From: CAZHJA01 sp964532865
GTDB lineage: Bacteria; Patescibacteriota; Microgenomatia; UBA1406; GWC2-37-13
DNA: 17,290 nucleotides
Reading direction: 5' to 3'
Assembly (NCBI GenBank): GCA_964532865.1
Contig: CAZHJA010000017.1
Span: 1-17,290 of the forward strand
Position numbers and translations under genes: made by a program. A model generated the notes under the pieces. The model had not been told where the DNA came from, searched no databases, and saw only the letters and a program-made list of their open reading frames with translations. Shown here piece after piece: positions 1-6,392 of this stretch (position 1 is its first letter; the number at the start of each line of letters is the position of its first letter).

Positions 1-20
1 AATTAATATTTATACTACAT

Positions 21-821
21 ATGAAAAAATTAATTATCCCCTTTATTTTTATTTTAACAATAATAGGAGGATACTATTATTACAGTAATGTAATAAAAAA
101 GCCTAAAAAAGAGCAAGTTAAAGCACAAATTGTAAGTATAAAAAAGAAAGTAAAAGTATTAGACACTAAAATTGAAAAAATGCAGGCAATGCCCTTAACA
201 CCTTTTGTAACCATTACTTCTACAAAGGAAATAAGTACTGGTGAAATTTCACCCATTGCTTCTTCTGAAGAAATAATAAATAAAGCTCTTTTATTAGAAA
301 AAAAGTATATTCAAGAACTTGAAAATGAAGTAAGTGAAATGGATAAGCTTTATACAGAAACACTTAATGAAATAGATGAAATAGGAAAAAACATTGAAGA
401 ATTAATAAAGCTATCTAAAGCAATGACTGAAAGCTCAGAGCAAATTTCAGAAGACTTGGATAAATTAGCAATTTTAGCAGATGATGTATCCAAAAGCGCT
501 AAGCAAAATATTAAATATGCCAAAGATATTGCTGGGCAATATAAAAAAGAACTTAATGCAGTAAAAGCTCTTCTTAATGTAAGAAAAGAACTTTATCAAG
601 CTCAGTTAAAAGAAGATGAAGACAAATTAGAACAAGTTCAAAATAAATTCTTATTAATAATAGAAAAAGAAAGTGCAAAATTAAATAATATGAGTGAAGC
701 CTTTAAAAATGAAAAATTCTTAGAAAGCTTTTCAGCAAGCTTAAGTCAAGATTTTTATACAAGCATAAAAGAGAAATCAAGTTCTTTTTTAAAAAAAGCA
801 AAAGATATATTAAAAAAATAA
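21..821 (+). CDS. Membrane-anchored coiled-coil protein of unknown function
   Basis: This 266-residue protein matches no family I recognise. Residues 1-20 are a positively charged start plus one hydrophobic stretch that fits an uncleaved signal anchor, followed by a tyrosine cluster and a lysine-rich segment. From about residue 90 to the C-terminus the chain is almost wholly charged or polar with regular leucine/isoleucine spacing, which predicts long alpha-helical coiled coils. There are no cysteines and no catalytic motif. The likely topology is a short cytoplasmic tip, one membrane helix and a large extracytoplasmic coiled-coil domain, suggesting a structural or tethering role (inference). 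ATG at 21 is chosen because the membrane anchor starts there. A TATACT element at 11-16 lies too close to be a confident promoter, and the window starts just upstream. It converges on the DUF333 gene with only 16 bases between stop codons. Confidence 0.75.
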   Translation: MKKLIIPFIFILTIIGGYYYYSNVIKKPKKEQVKAQIVSIKKKVKVLDTKIEKMQAMPLTPFVTITSTKEISTGEISPIASSEEIINKALLLEKKYIQELENEVSEMDKLYTETLNEIDEIGKNIEELIKLSKAMTESSEQISEDLDKLAILADDVSKSAKQNIKYAKDIAGQYKKELNAVKALLNVRKELYQAQLKEDEDKLEQVQNKFLLIIEKESAKLNNMSEAFKNEKFLESFSASLSQDFYTSIKEKSSSFLKKAKDILKK

Positions 822-837
822 TATTAAAAAAGAATCA

Positions 838-1875
838 TTACTTTCTTATTACAACACTTTCTTTAATTAAATCAAAAGTATTAAACCATTCATCAGCTGT
901 CCCCTTAATATTTCCTTTTGAAAGATTATCATAAAAGGTCTTTGTTATGCCTTCTTTTTTGAAATTCCATATTTTACTGCTACCGCAATTTGCATTATCA
1001 ACAATAAAATACTTAGGATTTTCCTCAATTATTTTCTTTTTATCATAAGATGTAAGAGTAAGTTTTATTTGGTATCCGTTTCTATAAAAGACAAGAACTC
1101 GATTAAACATAACGCTGCATACTTCAAATTGGCTAAATATTTCATATTCTTTTGCATTAATATCTCCTATTTTTACAAGGCGCTCATTGCTTCCAAAATC
1201 AGAAGAAGGAATTAATTCACCTGCTTCAAGCTCCTTTGCGTCTTTTTCTAATGTTTCTTTATCCATTCCTAAAGGTGCAGGACTATCACTAAGCGAAGAA
1301 ATATCTGTTATATTAACACTTAAAAAAAGACCATTAGTATCTTTTTTATCTTCAAGTTTAACTTTATCTGCAGGGTATCCTATTAAAATATTAGGATCAG
1401 CATATAGTTTATAAACCCATTTTGCTACAGGTTCATTAAAATGCTGTTTACAGTCTCCTGTATATAATTCTTTTACATCACATTCAGCTCCATTATTAAA
1501 AACACATAAAGAATCTTTTTCTTTATATTCTCCTCCAATAATAGCGCAGTATTTAGACTCCTTACTATTATATCCCGTAACCATAACACCTCCTACGGGA
1601 CAAAATCCATAAAACAATGCCCATTCTTCACATTGTTTGTTGTCTTCAAATACACATACTCCGTACTCTCCTCCATCATCTTTTTTAAGGATATTTAATG
1701 TCCCCCCTTTATCTATACAATTTACCGAAGAAGGATTTGCAAGACCTATTTTTTTAGCACTTTCAGTTGTTTGTTTTTCTTCAACGTTATTTTTATCTTT
1801 TACATTAAAGAAATAATATACGTAGCCACAAGCAACAAGAATTAAAATGATTATAAATGGAAGTATTTTTTTCAT
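838..1875 (-). CDS. DUF333 double-repeat membrane or lipoprotein
   Basis: This 345-residue exported protein carries two DUF333-type cysteine-rich modules. Residues 1-23 form a signal or anchor; L13-V14-A15-C16 fits a lipobox, though the hydrophobic residues after C16 also allow a simple membrane anchor. Module 1 (about 47-93) has C53, C74, C82, C92 and the Asn-Pro-(Ala/Ser)-Ser opening and Glu-Glu-Trp-Ala signature of DUF333. Module 2 (about 104-142) has C110, C124, C132, C142, with the last three cysteines at the same 8- and 10-residue spacings. Residues 150-345 form an unrecognised C-terminal domain with two further cysteines. The open frame continues upstream through tRNA-Leu; that 39-codon extension is spurious, because it translates the tRNA and the true signal sequence starts at the ATG at 1875-1873. 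Function is unknown; paired cysteines suggest disulfides outside the cytoplasm. Confidence 0.8.
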   Translation of the reverse strand: MKKILPFIIILILVACGYVYYFFNVKDKNNVEEKQTTESAKKIGLANPSSVNCIDKGGTLNILKKDDGGEYGVCVFEDNKQCEEWALFYGFCPVGGVMVTGYNSKESKYCAIIGGEYKEKDSLCVFNNGAECDVKELYTGDCKQHFNEPVAKWVYKLYADPNILIGYPADKVKLEDKKDTNGLFLSVNITDISSLSDSPAPLGMDKETLEKDAKELEAGELIPSSDFGSNERLVKIGDINAKEYEIFSQFEVCSVMFNRVLVFYRNGYQIKLTLTSYDKKKIIEENPKYFIVDNANCGSSKIWNFKKEGITKTFYDNLSKGNIKGTADEWFNTFDLIKESVVIRK

Positions 1876-1898
1876 AATTTTTTTTAAATATATAACAG

Positions 1899-1983
1899 TG
1901 CCAGAGGGGAGAGTTGAACTCCCACGCTCTTTACGAGCACACGGTTCTAAGCCGTGCTTGTCTGCCAATTCCAACACTCTGGC
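1899..1983 (-). tRNA. tRNA-Leu(UAG)
   Basis: This is a class II tRNA. The seven-base acceptor stem GCCAGAG pairs with CTCTGGC, the discriminator is A at 1899, and the anticodon stem CACGG/CCGTG encloses loop CTTAGAA with anticodon TAG. A long variable arm and a T arm GGGAG/CTCCC are present. The anticodon reads CUA leucine codons. CCA is not encoded (CTG follows on this strand). It is divergent from tRNA-Ser across 47 bases. Confidence 0.96.
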
Positions 1984-1992
1984 ATATATCAT

Positions 1993-1998
1993 ATTATA
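1993..1998 (-). promoter_or_regulatory. -10 element for tRNA-Leu
   Basis: A perfect TATAAT on the minus strand ends 9 bases before the mature tRNA-Leu 5' end, so transcription would start within a few bases of the tRNA. The -35 match is weak (TTTATT at about 2021-2016), and it overlaps the -10 of the divergent tRNA-Ser promoter. Confidence 0.6.
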
Positions 1999-2009
1999 CC
2001 TTCAAAATA

Positions 2010-2018
2010 TGATAAAAT
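2010..2018 (+). promoter_or_regulatory. Extended -10 promoter for tRNA-Ser
   Basis: TGATAAAAT is an extended -10 (TGn followed by TAAAAT). It predicts a start near 2025, six bases before the tRNA. The same TGATAAAAT sequence stands before galE at 13461. No convincing -35 is seen. It overlaps the presumed -35 of the oppositely directed tRNA-Leu promoter. Confidence 0.55.
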
Positions 2019-2030
2019 AAACATGAATTT

Positions 2031-2117
2031 GGAAGGGTGCCGGAGTGGTTGAACGGGCTCGCCTGGAAAGCGTGTATAGTGGTAACGCTATCAGGGGTTC
2101 GAATCCCCTCCCTTCCG
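2031..2117 (+). tRNA. tRNA-Ser(GGA)
   Basis: This is a class II tRNA. The acceptor stem GGAAGGG pairs with CCCTTCC and the discriminator is G at 2117. The anticodon loop CTGGAAA gives GGA, which reads UCC/UCU serine codons. The long variable arm is a hairpin with GTAA as its loop, and the T arm is GGGGTTCGAATCCCC. The anticodon stem CTCGC/GCGTG has one U-U mismatch at its second pair (28:42). CCA is not encoded. A small open reading frame starts 8 bases after the discriminator. Confidence 0.95.
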
Positions 2118-2125
2118 CAAATTAT

Positions 2126-2362
2126 ATGAATAAAAAATCAATAGGGATTCTTAATCAAGGAAGGGATAACACCTTTGTTAACAATAAAGTCGATGGGTTT
2201 GATACAGCTGCACAAGATAGTGGGACACGAAGCTTTTGGAAGAATAACGACTTGAAAGGTAAAAACAGAAAGAGGTGGTTTGGAATATGGTGGGGACAAT
2301 TAATCTTAGGGTTAGTAATAGTAGTAGTTGGTGGAGTTTTACTGAGTCTGATTATAAAATAG
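2126..2362 (+). CDS. Small one-TM protein of unknown function
   Basis: This is a 78-residue protein. Residues 1-45 are polar, with two short motifs resembling rungs of a right-handed beta-helix (asparagine pairs after aromatic residues). Residues 46-55 are basic and tryptophan-rich, and 56-77 form one hydrophobic helix rich in valine and glycine that ends with a C-terminal lysine. This resembles a small tail-anchored membrane protein; I do not recognise the family. The frame stays open upstream through tRNA-Ser, but the credible start is the ATG at 2126, 8 bases after the tRNA. There is no Shine-Dalgarno and no separate promoter between tRNA and gene, so a shared transcript is likely. Ends with TAG. 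Confidence 0.55.
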   Translation: MNKKSIGILNQGRDNTFVNNKVDGFDTAAQDSGTRSFWKNNDLKGKNRKRWFGIWWGQLILGLVIVVVGGVLLSLIIK

Positions 2363-2462
2363 CTTGGTGCCAGACCCGAGTGCCCCGCAGAAAAAATATT
2401 ATATAAAAAATAAGTTAAACGGCATTTTTTAAGAATTTCTTTTAAATTTTAAATTTGTATTT

Positions 2463-3203
2463 ATGAAATTACCATTGAAAAACAAAATAGCAATTGTGAC
2501 TGGAGGTTCCCAAGGTTATGGTATGGGTATTGCTAAAGTTCTAAAAAGTTCTGGCTGCAAAGTTTGGATTATTGCTCGTAATAAATCCAATTTAAAAAAG
2601 ACAGCTTTGAAGCTAAGCTTAAATTACATTCAAGCAGATATCTCCAAATCTGAAGATTGGAATAAGATCTTTGACACTGTAATTGGTGAAGATAAAAAGA
2701 TAGATATATTAGTAAATAACGCTGGTGCAGGAATCAAAGTGGATAATTTAGAAAAATTCAGTGATAAAGACATTGAAAAATCTATAGCAATAAATCTCAC
2801 AAGCCATATTTTAGGAAGCAATAGAGCTGTTAAGTATATGAAGAAGCAAAAATCCGGAACTATATTTAACATAAGTAGTGCTTGTGCGGAAAATGCCTGG
2901 CCAAAATTTACTGTTTATTCAGCTGCAAAAGCTGGTATTGTTCAATTTTCAAAATGCTTACATACAGAAGTAAAAGATATCGGAATAAGAGTAATTGCAG
3001 TAATTCCATCTTGGGGAGCAACAAATTTTTCCAAAGCGGCTGGAGTAAAAAATGATATTACAAATAAACCAAAAATAAGGGAAAAAATCATGCAGCCTGA
3101 AGAAATGGGAGACTTGATTGTATCTTTATATAAACTACCTAAACATTTGACAGTTCCATATATAAGAGTACAGCCAATGATACAGGATATTACCCCAATG
3201 TAG
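2463..3203 (+). CDS. Short-chain dehydrogenase/reductase (FabG-like)
   Basis: This 246-residue classical SDR oxidoreductase is cytosolic and NAD(P)-dependent. Its Rossmann fold starts with TGGSQGYG at 13-20 (the TGxxxGxG cofactor loop), NNAG is at 85-88, Asn111 is the structural catalytic Asn, Ser138/139 lies in the active-site strand, and Tyr152-xxx-Lys156 is the catalytic pair. Length is normal for the family. An Arg (39) after the second strand, where many members have Asp, is compatible with NADPH preference (inference). The substrate cannot be assigned; 3-oxoacyl-ACP reductase is the usual default label, but no fatty-acid genes are nearby. It stands alone, about 100 bases after the small tRNA-Ser-linked gene and converging on the 62-residue gene, with no visible Shine-Dalgarno. 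Confidence 0.9.
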   Translation: MKLPLKNKIAIVTGGSQGYGMGIAKVLKSSGCKVWIIARNKSNLKKTALKLSLNYIQADISKSEDWNKIFDTVIGEDKKIDILVNNAGAGIKVDNLEKFSDKDIEKSIAINLTSHILGSNRAVKYMKKQKSGTIFNISSACAENAWPKFTVYSAAKAGIVQFSKCLHTEVKDIGIRVIAVIPSWGATNFSKAAGVKNDITNKPKIREKIMQPEEMGDLIVSLYKLPKHLTVPYIRVQPMIQDITPM

Positions 3204-3259
3204 GTAGTCTCATCAAAAATGAATTTGCCGCTAAAGTAATCTTTATAAGAAAGACGCTT

Positions 3260-3448
3260 TTAGTCTTCTCTACTAGGTTCTGTTATAGCAGTTCCTTTTA
3301 ATGGATCATTTTCTTCTATAGGATGTTCAATTTGTCTATTTATTTCAAACAGTGCGGTTGCCATATCCTTGCCAGTTTCTTCTGCTAACTTTAATAGATA
3401 AGCTTTTTCTTCAAATAATCCGGCGAGGAAAGAAGGTTCATTTTCCAT
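3260..3448 (-). CDS. Small acidic protein of unknown function
   Basis: This 62-residue acidic protein has no cysteine, membrane segment or signal peptide. Residues 1-42 look helical with alternating leucine/alanine and Glu/Lys; the last 20 residues are polar and proline-containing. I do not recognise it. Support for a real gene is its own promoter: an extended -10 (TGCTATAAT) ends 8 bases before the ATG, giving a nearly leaderless mRNA. It lies 67 bases downstream of hydA on the same strand and could also be read through from it. Confidence 0.5.
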   Translation of the reverse strand: MENEPSFLAGLFEEKAYLLKLAEETGKDMATALFEINRQIEHPIEENDPLKGTAITEPSRED

Positions 3449-3456
3449 AATATCTT

Positions 3457-3465
3457 ATTATAGCA
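3457..3465 (-). promoter_or_regulatory. Extended -10 promoter of the 62-residue gene
   Basis: The minus strand reads TGCTATAAT, an extended -10 with a perfect hexamer. The predicted start near 3450 leaves a leader of only one to three bases before the ATG at 3448. The -35 is not evident. Confidence 0.5.
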
Positions 3466-3515
3466 CAACAAAGTATAAAATTCTAATAAATTCTTTTTAA
3501 AAAAAGATAGATATA

Positions 3516-5228
3516 TTACTCAAACTTCTTTTTTCTACTATACTTTCTATGTAGAATTTCGCGCTGTTTACTTGGCGAAAGTGTATCTATGTATTTGAAA
3601 AAATCCAAAACAACAGGATTAAGATGAGCTTTTCTTAATTTCATTGATGAGTCGATATTATATAATCCTTCAATTCTTTTTTTAATAATCTTTTGAGTTG
3701 ATGGAATTGGTTGTCCTCCTCCGCCAATACATCCTCCAGGGCAAGTCATAAATTCTACATAATCATATGCATGTTTATTTTTTTTGATTTCCTCAAGTAT
3801 TATTCTTGCATTTTTTGGCATTGAAACAACAGCGACTTTTAATATATAGTTTCCAATCATAATATCTGCTTTTTTAATTCCCTCAATTCCTCTTATTTCC
3901 TTATAATCAATCTTTCTTAATTCCTCGCCAGTTAATAGATATGAAGCGGTACGAAGGGCAGATTCCATTACTCCACCTGACGCTCCATATATTGCTCCTG
4001 CACCAGAATATGTTCCAGATTCGTCAACTTCACTTGACTCAAGATTTGGAAGATCAATATTATTTTTTTTCAAAAGTATTGCTGTTTCTCTTGTTGTAAG
4101 AACATAGTCAACAGGAAAAAGCCCATTAATCTTTAAAAGCTCATTTGTTGCCTCATATTTTTTTGAAGTACAAGGCATAAATGAAACAATCTTTATTTTT
4201 TTTGGATCAATTCCCTGCTTTTTAGCCCACCATGTTTTGTATGCTCCTCCAGAATGAATTTGAGGAGACCTTGCAGTTGTTAAATGAGGAATCATTTCAG
4301 GATAATAAAATTCAACAAATTTAACCCATGCAGGACAGCATGTAGTAAACATAGGTAATAATTCTTTATGTTTTATTCTCTTTGTAAGTTCCTTAGCCTC
4401 AACCATTGTTGTAATATCTGCCCCCATATTTACATCAAACACCTTGTCAAACCCAAGCTTTCTAAAAGCTGTATACATTTTTCTTGTTAAATTCTTTCCA
4501 ACAGGTTGATTAAATTCTTCTCCAATACTTACTCTTACTGATGGTGCCATTTGAGCAATCACAATATTTTCTTTATTTTGTAAAGCTTTTTCTACTTCTT
4601 CAATATGGCTTTGTTCTCTTGCAGCATTAACTGGACAATGAACAGTACATTGTCCGCAGTAAATGCAATCAATATTTGGATCTTTGGAATATGAAATGCG
4701 TTTTTTTGAACCTTTTCCTTCAAGTTTCAAAAAGCCAATCCCTATATATTCACACATATTTACACATTTATTGCATGAAATACATACATTTGGATCAATC
4801 TCAGCAGCAGTACATAATTTATGAACAGGTCTATCTATATGATCTCTTTTGTATTTTTTCCCAGTAACTTTATACTTTTTCATATCTTCTGCAGTTTTGC
4901 AGAAATAATTCTTTTGGCATTTTGGACAATTTGCCTTATGATCTGCAAGTAGAAGTTCAAGATTTTCATGACGAAGAAGATTTACTTTGGCAGAGGCAGT
5001 TCTAACAGCAAGTCCGGGCTCTGCTTTTAATGTACATGAAGTTATAATCTTTTTTGTTTTTACAATTTCAACAAGACATGTTCTGCAGCTTCCTTCAATT
5101 TTAAGATCTTCATCATAACAAAAATGAGGAATATCAATATTATTTCTAAGCGCAATTTGCAAAATATTTTCTCCCTCCTCATATCCGCACTTTTTATTAT
5201 CTATGTAAACAAAATGTTTTTTCCCCAT
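3516..5228 (-). CDS. hydA: [FeFe] hydrogenase catalytic subunit HydA
   Basis: This 570-residue enzyme catalyses reversible H2 formation or oxidation. In order it has a plant-type [2Fe-2S] domain (C37, C48, C51, C65), a His-Cys3 [4Fe-4S] site (H97, C101, C104, C110), a two-cluster ferredoxin domain (C149/152/155/159 and C188/191/194/198) and the H-domain. H-cluster motifs are complete: L1 TTCCPAW at 295-301, L2 MPCTSK at 351-356 with E359, and L3 ECs as E492-F-M-T-C496 through C500 and GGGGQP at 502-507. C297, E277 and E280 sit where Clostridium pasteurianum CpI has its proton-path Cys299, Glu279 and Glu282 (my recall of CpI numbering). The C-terminal tail retains the Asn-Pro and LHRKY signature of the fused small subunit. 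Length and architecture match the CpI type. It follows the NuoF-like gene after 9 bases. No signal peptide is seen, so it is cytosolic. Confidence 0.95.
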   Translation of the reverse strand: MGKKHFVYIDNKKCGYEEGENILQIALRNNIDIPHFCYDEDLKIEGSCRTCLVEIVKTKKIITSCTLKAEPGLAVRTASAKVNLLRHENLELLLADHKANCPKCQKNYFCKTAEDMKKYKVTGKKYKRDHIDRPVHKLCTAAEIDPNVCISCNKCVNMCEYIGIGFLKLEGKGSKKRISYSKDPNIDCIYCGQCTVHCPVNAAREQSHIEEVEKALQNKENIVIAQMAPSVRVSIGEEFNQPVGKNLTRKMYTAFRKLGFDKVFDVNMGADITTMVEAKELTKRIKHKELLPMFTTCCPAWVKFVEFYYPEMIPHLTTARSPQIHSGGAYKTWWAKKQGIDPKKIKIVSFMPCTSKKYEATNELLKINGLFPVDYVLTTRETAILLKKNNIDLPNLESSEVDESGTYSGAGAIYGASGGVMESALRTASYLLTGEELRKIDYKEIRGIEGIKKADIMIGNYILKVAVVSMPKNARIILEEIKKNKHAYDYVEFMTCPGGCIGGGGQPIPSTQKIIKKRIEGLYNIDSSMKLRKAHLNPVVLDFFKYIDTLSPSKQREILHRKYSRKKKFE

Positions 5229-5237
5229 AATGTTTTT

Positions 5238-6278
5238 TTAAATATTTAATATCTGTTTTTTTAAAATATTTTTAATATAGCTTTCAACAGGAATATGAAC
5301 GGACTCTCCTAAACCGCAAAATGATGTTTTTTTCATAAGATTTGTAATTTCCAAAATATCAGAATAAGGAACATTCTCACGCGCCTTAACAAGATTATAC
5401 AGCTGATATGTTCCTTCACGACATGGAGTGCATTTTCCACAGCTTTCATTTTTAAAAAACTCAAACCATTTTAAAAATAAATCCCTTGGTTTTGTATTTG
5501 ATGAATACACTTCTATTGAGCCACATCCTCCAGTTGCCATTGTTTTTGCTTGCTTTTTATTAATAACTTCTCCGCTTGCACCACCTCCTATTTGAACAAA
5601 AAAATCAAAAGTTGGCAGGTTTTTCGTGTTATATAGTATTTTTTCTACACTCCAGATTAATGGAAGATAATATACCCCGGGATTTTTGACTTTTCCTAAG
5701 ATAGTATAAAATCGCATATTTTCATATTTTCCTTCAATTGAAAGCGCAATATCAAAAAGAGTTTCAACATTGTGAATCAATGTTGGTTTTCCAAAAAGTC
5801 CAACAACAGATGGAGATGGGGGCTTAAGTCTTGGCTCTGTAGGCTTTCCTTCAATAGCATTAAGCAGTGCGCTTCTTTCTCCACCAATGTAGCTTGGGGT
5901 TTCTTGAAAAACAGTAAAATCATATCCCTTTCTTTTATATTTTTTAATAAGAGTATTAATCTTTTCTTTTACTTGAGAATAATAATTCTTATTAAAATTA
6001 AAATATGCTTGATTTGTATTTAAATAATCCATTGCAATTATCATTCCTTTAAATACTGTTTCAGGAAAGTGCTTTAGTATATATAAGTCTTTTTTTACTC
6101 CAGGTTCTCCTTCACTTGCATTGCAGATTACGTATTTTATATCTCCCTTTGCCTTTTCAACACGCTTCCATTTAAGCCATGCAGGAAATCCCGCTCCTCC
6201 TTTTCCAGTAATCTTTGCACTTTTTATTTTATCTATTACTTTTTTTCTTTTTATTTTTTTTAGTATTTTTGTAATCAT
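5238..6278 (-). CDS. NuoF/HydB-like flavin and iron-sulfur subunit, short form
   Basis: This 346-residue diaphorase-like subunit should exchange electrons between NAD(H) and HydA through FMN. Seen are the FMN/NADH loop GKGGAGFP at 25-32, EGEPG at 56-60, the YIGGE segment with the RLKPP run at 130-154, an SLBB domain around 190-235, and the N3-type [4Fe-4S] ligands C280, C283, C286 and C321. It lacks the N-terminal thioredoxin-like [2Fe-2S] domain and the C-terminal two-cluster ferredoxin domain of bifurcating HydB proteins, and is shorter than typical NuoF. Two usual positions differ: Asn-Ala-Asp-Glu is Asn-Ala-Ser-Glu (53-56), and Cys-Gly-Glu-Glu is Gly-Gly-Glu-Arg (132-135). It is first in an operon with hydA. 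No NuoE/HydC gene adjoins. A TATGAT near the start could give a very short leader, but the promoter is unproven. Confidence 0.88.
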   Translation of the reverse strand: MITKILKKIKRKKVIDKIKSAKITGKGGAGFPAWLKWKRVEKAKGDIKYVICNASEGEPGVKKDLYILKHFPETVFKGMIIAMDYLNTNQAYFNFNKNYYSQVKEKINTLIKKYKRKGYDFTVFQETPSYIGGERSALLNAIEGKPTEPRLKPPSPSVVGLFGKPTLIHNVETLFDIALSIEGKYENMRFYTILGKVKNPGVYYLPLIWSVEKILYNTKNLPTFDFFVQIGGGASGEVINKKQAKTMATGGCGSIEVYSSNTKPRDLFLKWFEFFKNESCGKCTPCREGTYQLYNLVKARENVPYSDILEITNLMKKTSFCGLGESVHIPVESYIKNILKKQILNI

Positions 6279-6357
6279 TTTATATAATCATAAAGAATAT
6301 TTTTTTCTTGCTATTTATTTATTATACTTATCTTTAAAATTATTAAAAGAATATATT

Positions 6358-6386
6358 TTGACAATAGCCAAGACGTCGGTTAATAT
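6358..6386 (+). promoter_or_regulatory. Consensus sigma-70-type promoter of the Xer gene
   Basis: TTGACA at 6358-6363, a 17-base spacer, then TAATAT at 6381-6386: the best promoter in the window. The -10 ends directly at an ATG (6387), and a second in-frame ATG lies at 6393, exactly seven bases past the -10, where transcription should start. The mRNA would therefore begin at the start codon. Confidence 0.8.
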
Positions 6387-6392
6387 ATGACT

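Noticed and set aside
1876..1992. Upstream extension of the DUF333 reading frame (39 more codons)
   Set aside because: It translates tRNA-Leu and would place the signal sequence internally. The ATG at 1875 begins a proper membrane anchor.
2045..2125. Upstream extension of the 78-residue gene through tRNA-Ser
   Set aside because: It is the tRNA sequence read as protein. The ATG at 2126 is the first start outside the tRNA.
3251..3267. Hairpin AAGAC/GTCTT as a terminator between the SDR and 62-residue genes
   Set aside because: The stem is only five pairs with a seven-base loop that contains the stop codon, and no clear T-run follows on either strand.
3468..3515. TCTTTTT/AAAAAGA palindrome after hydA as an intrinsic terminator
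   Set aside because: The stem is A-T only, with little stability, and such sequence is common in this window.
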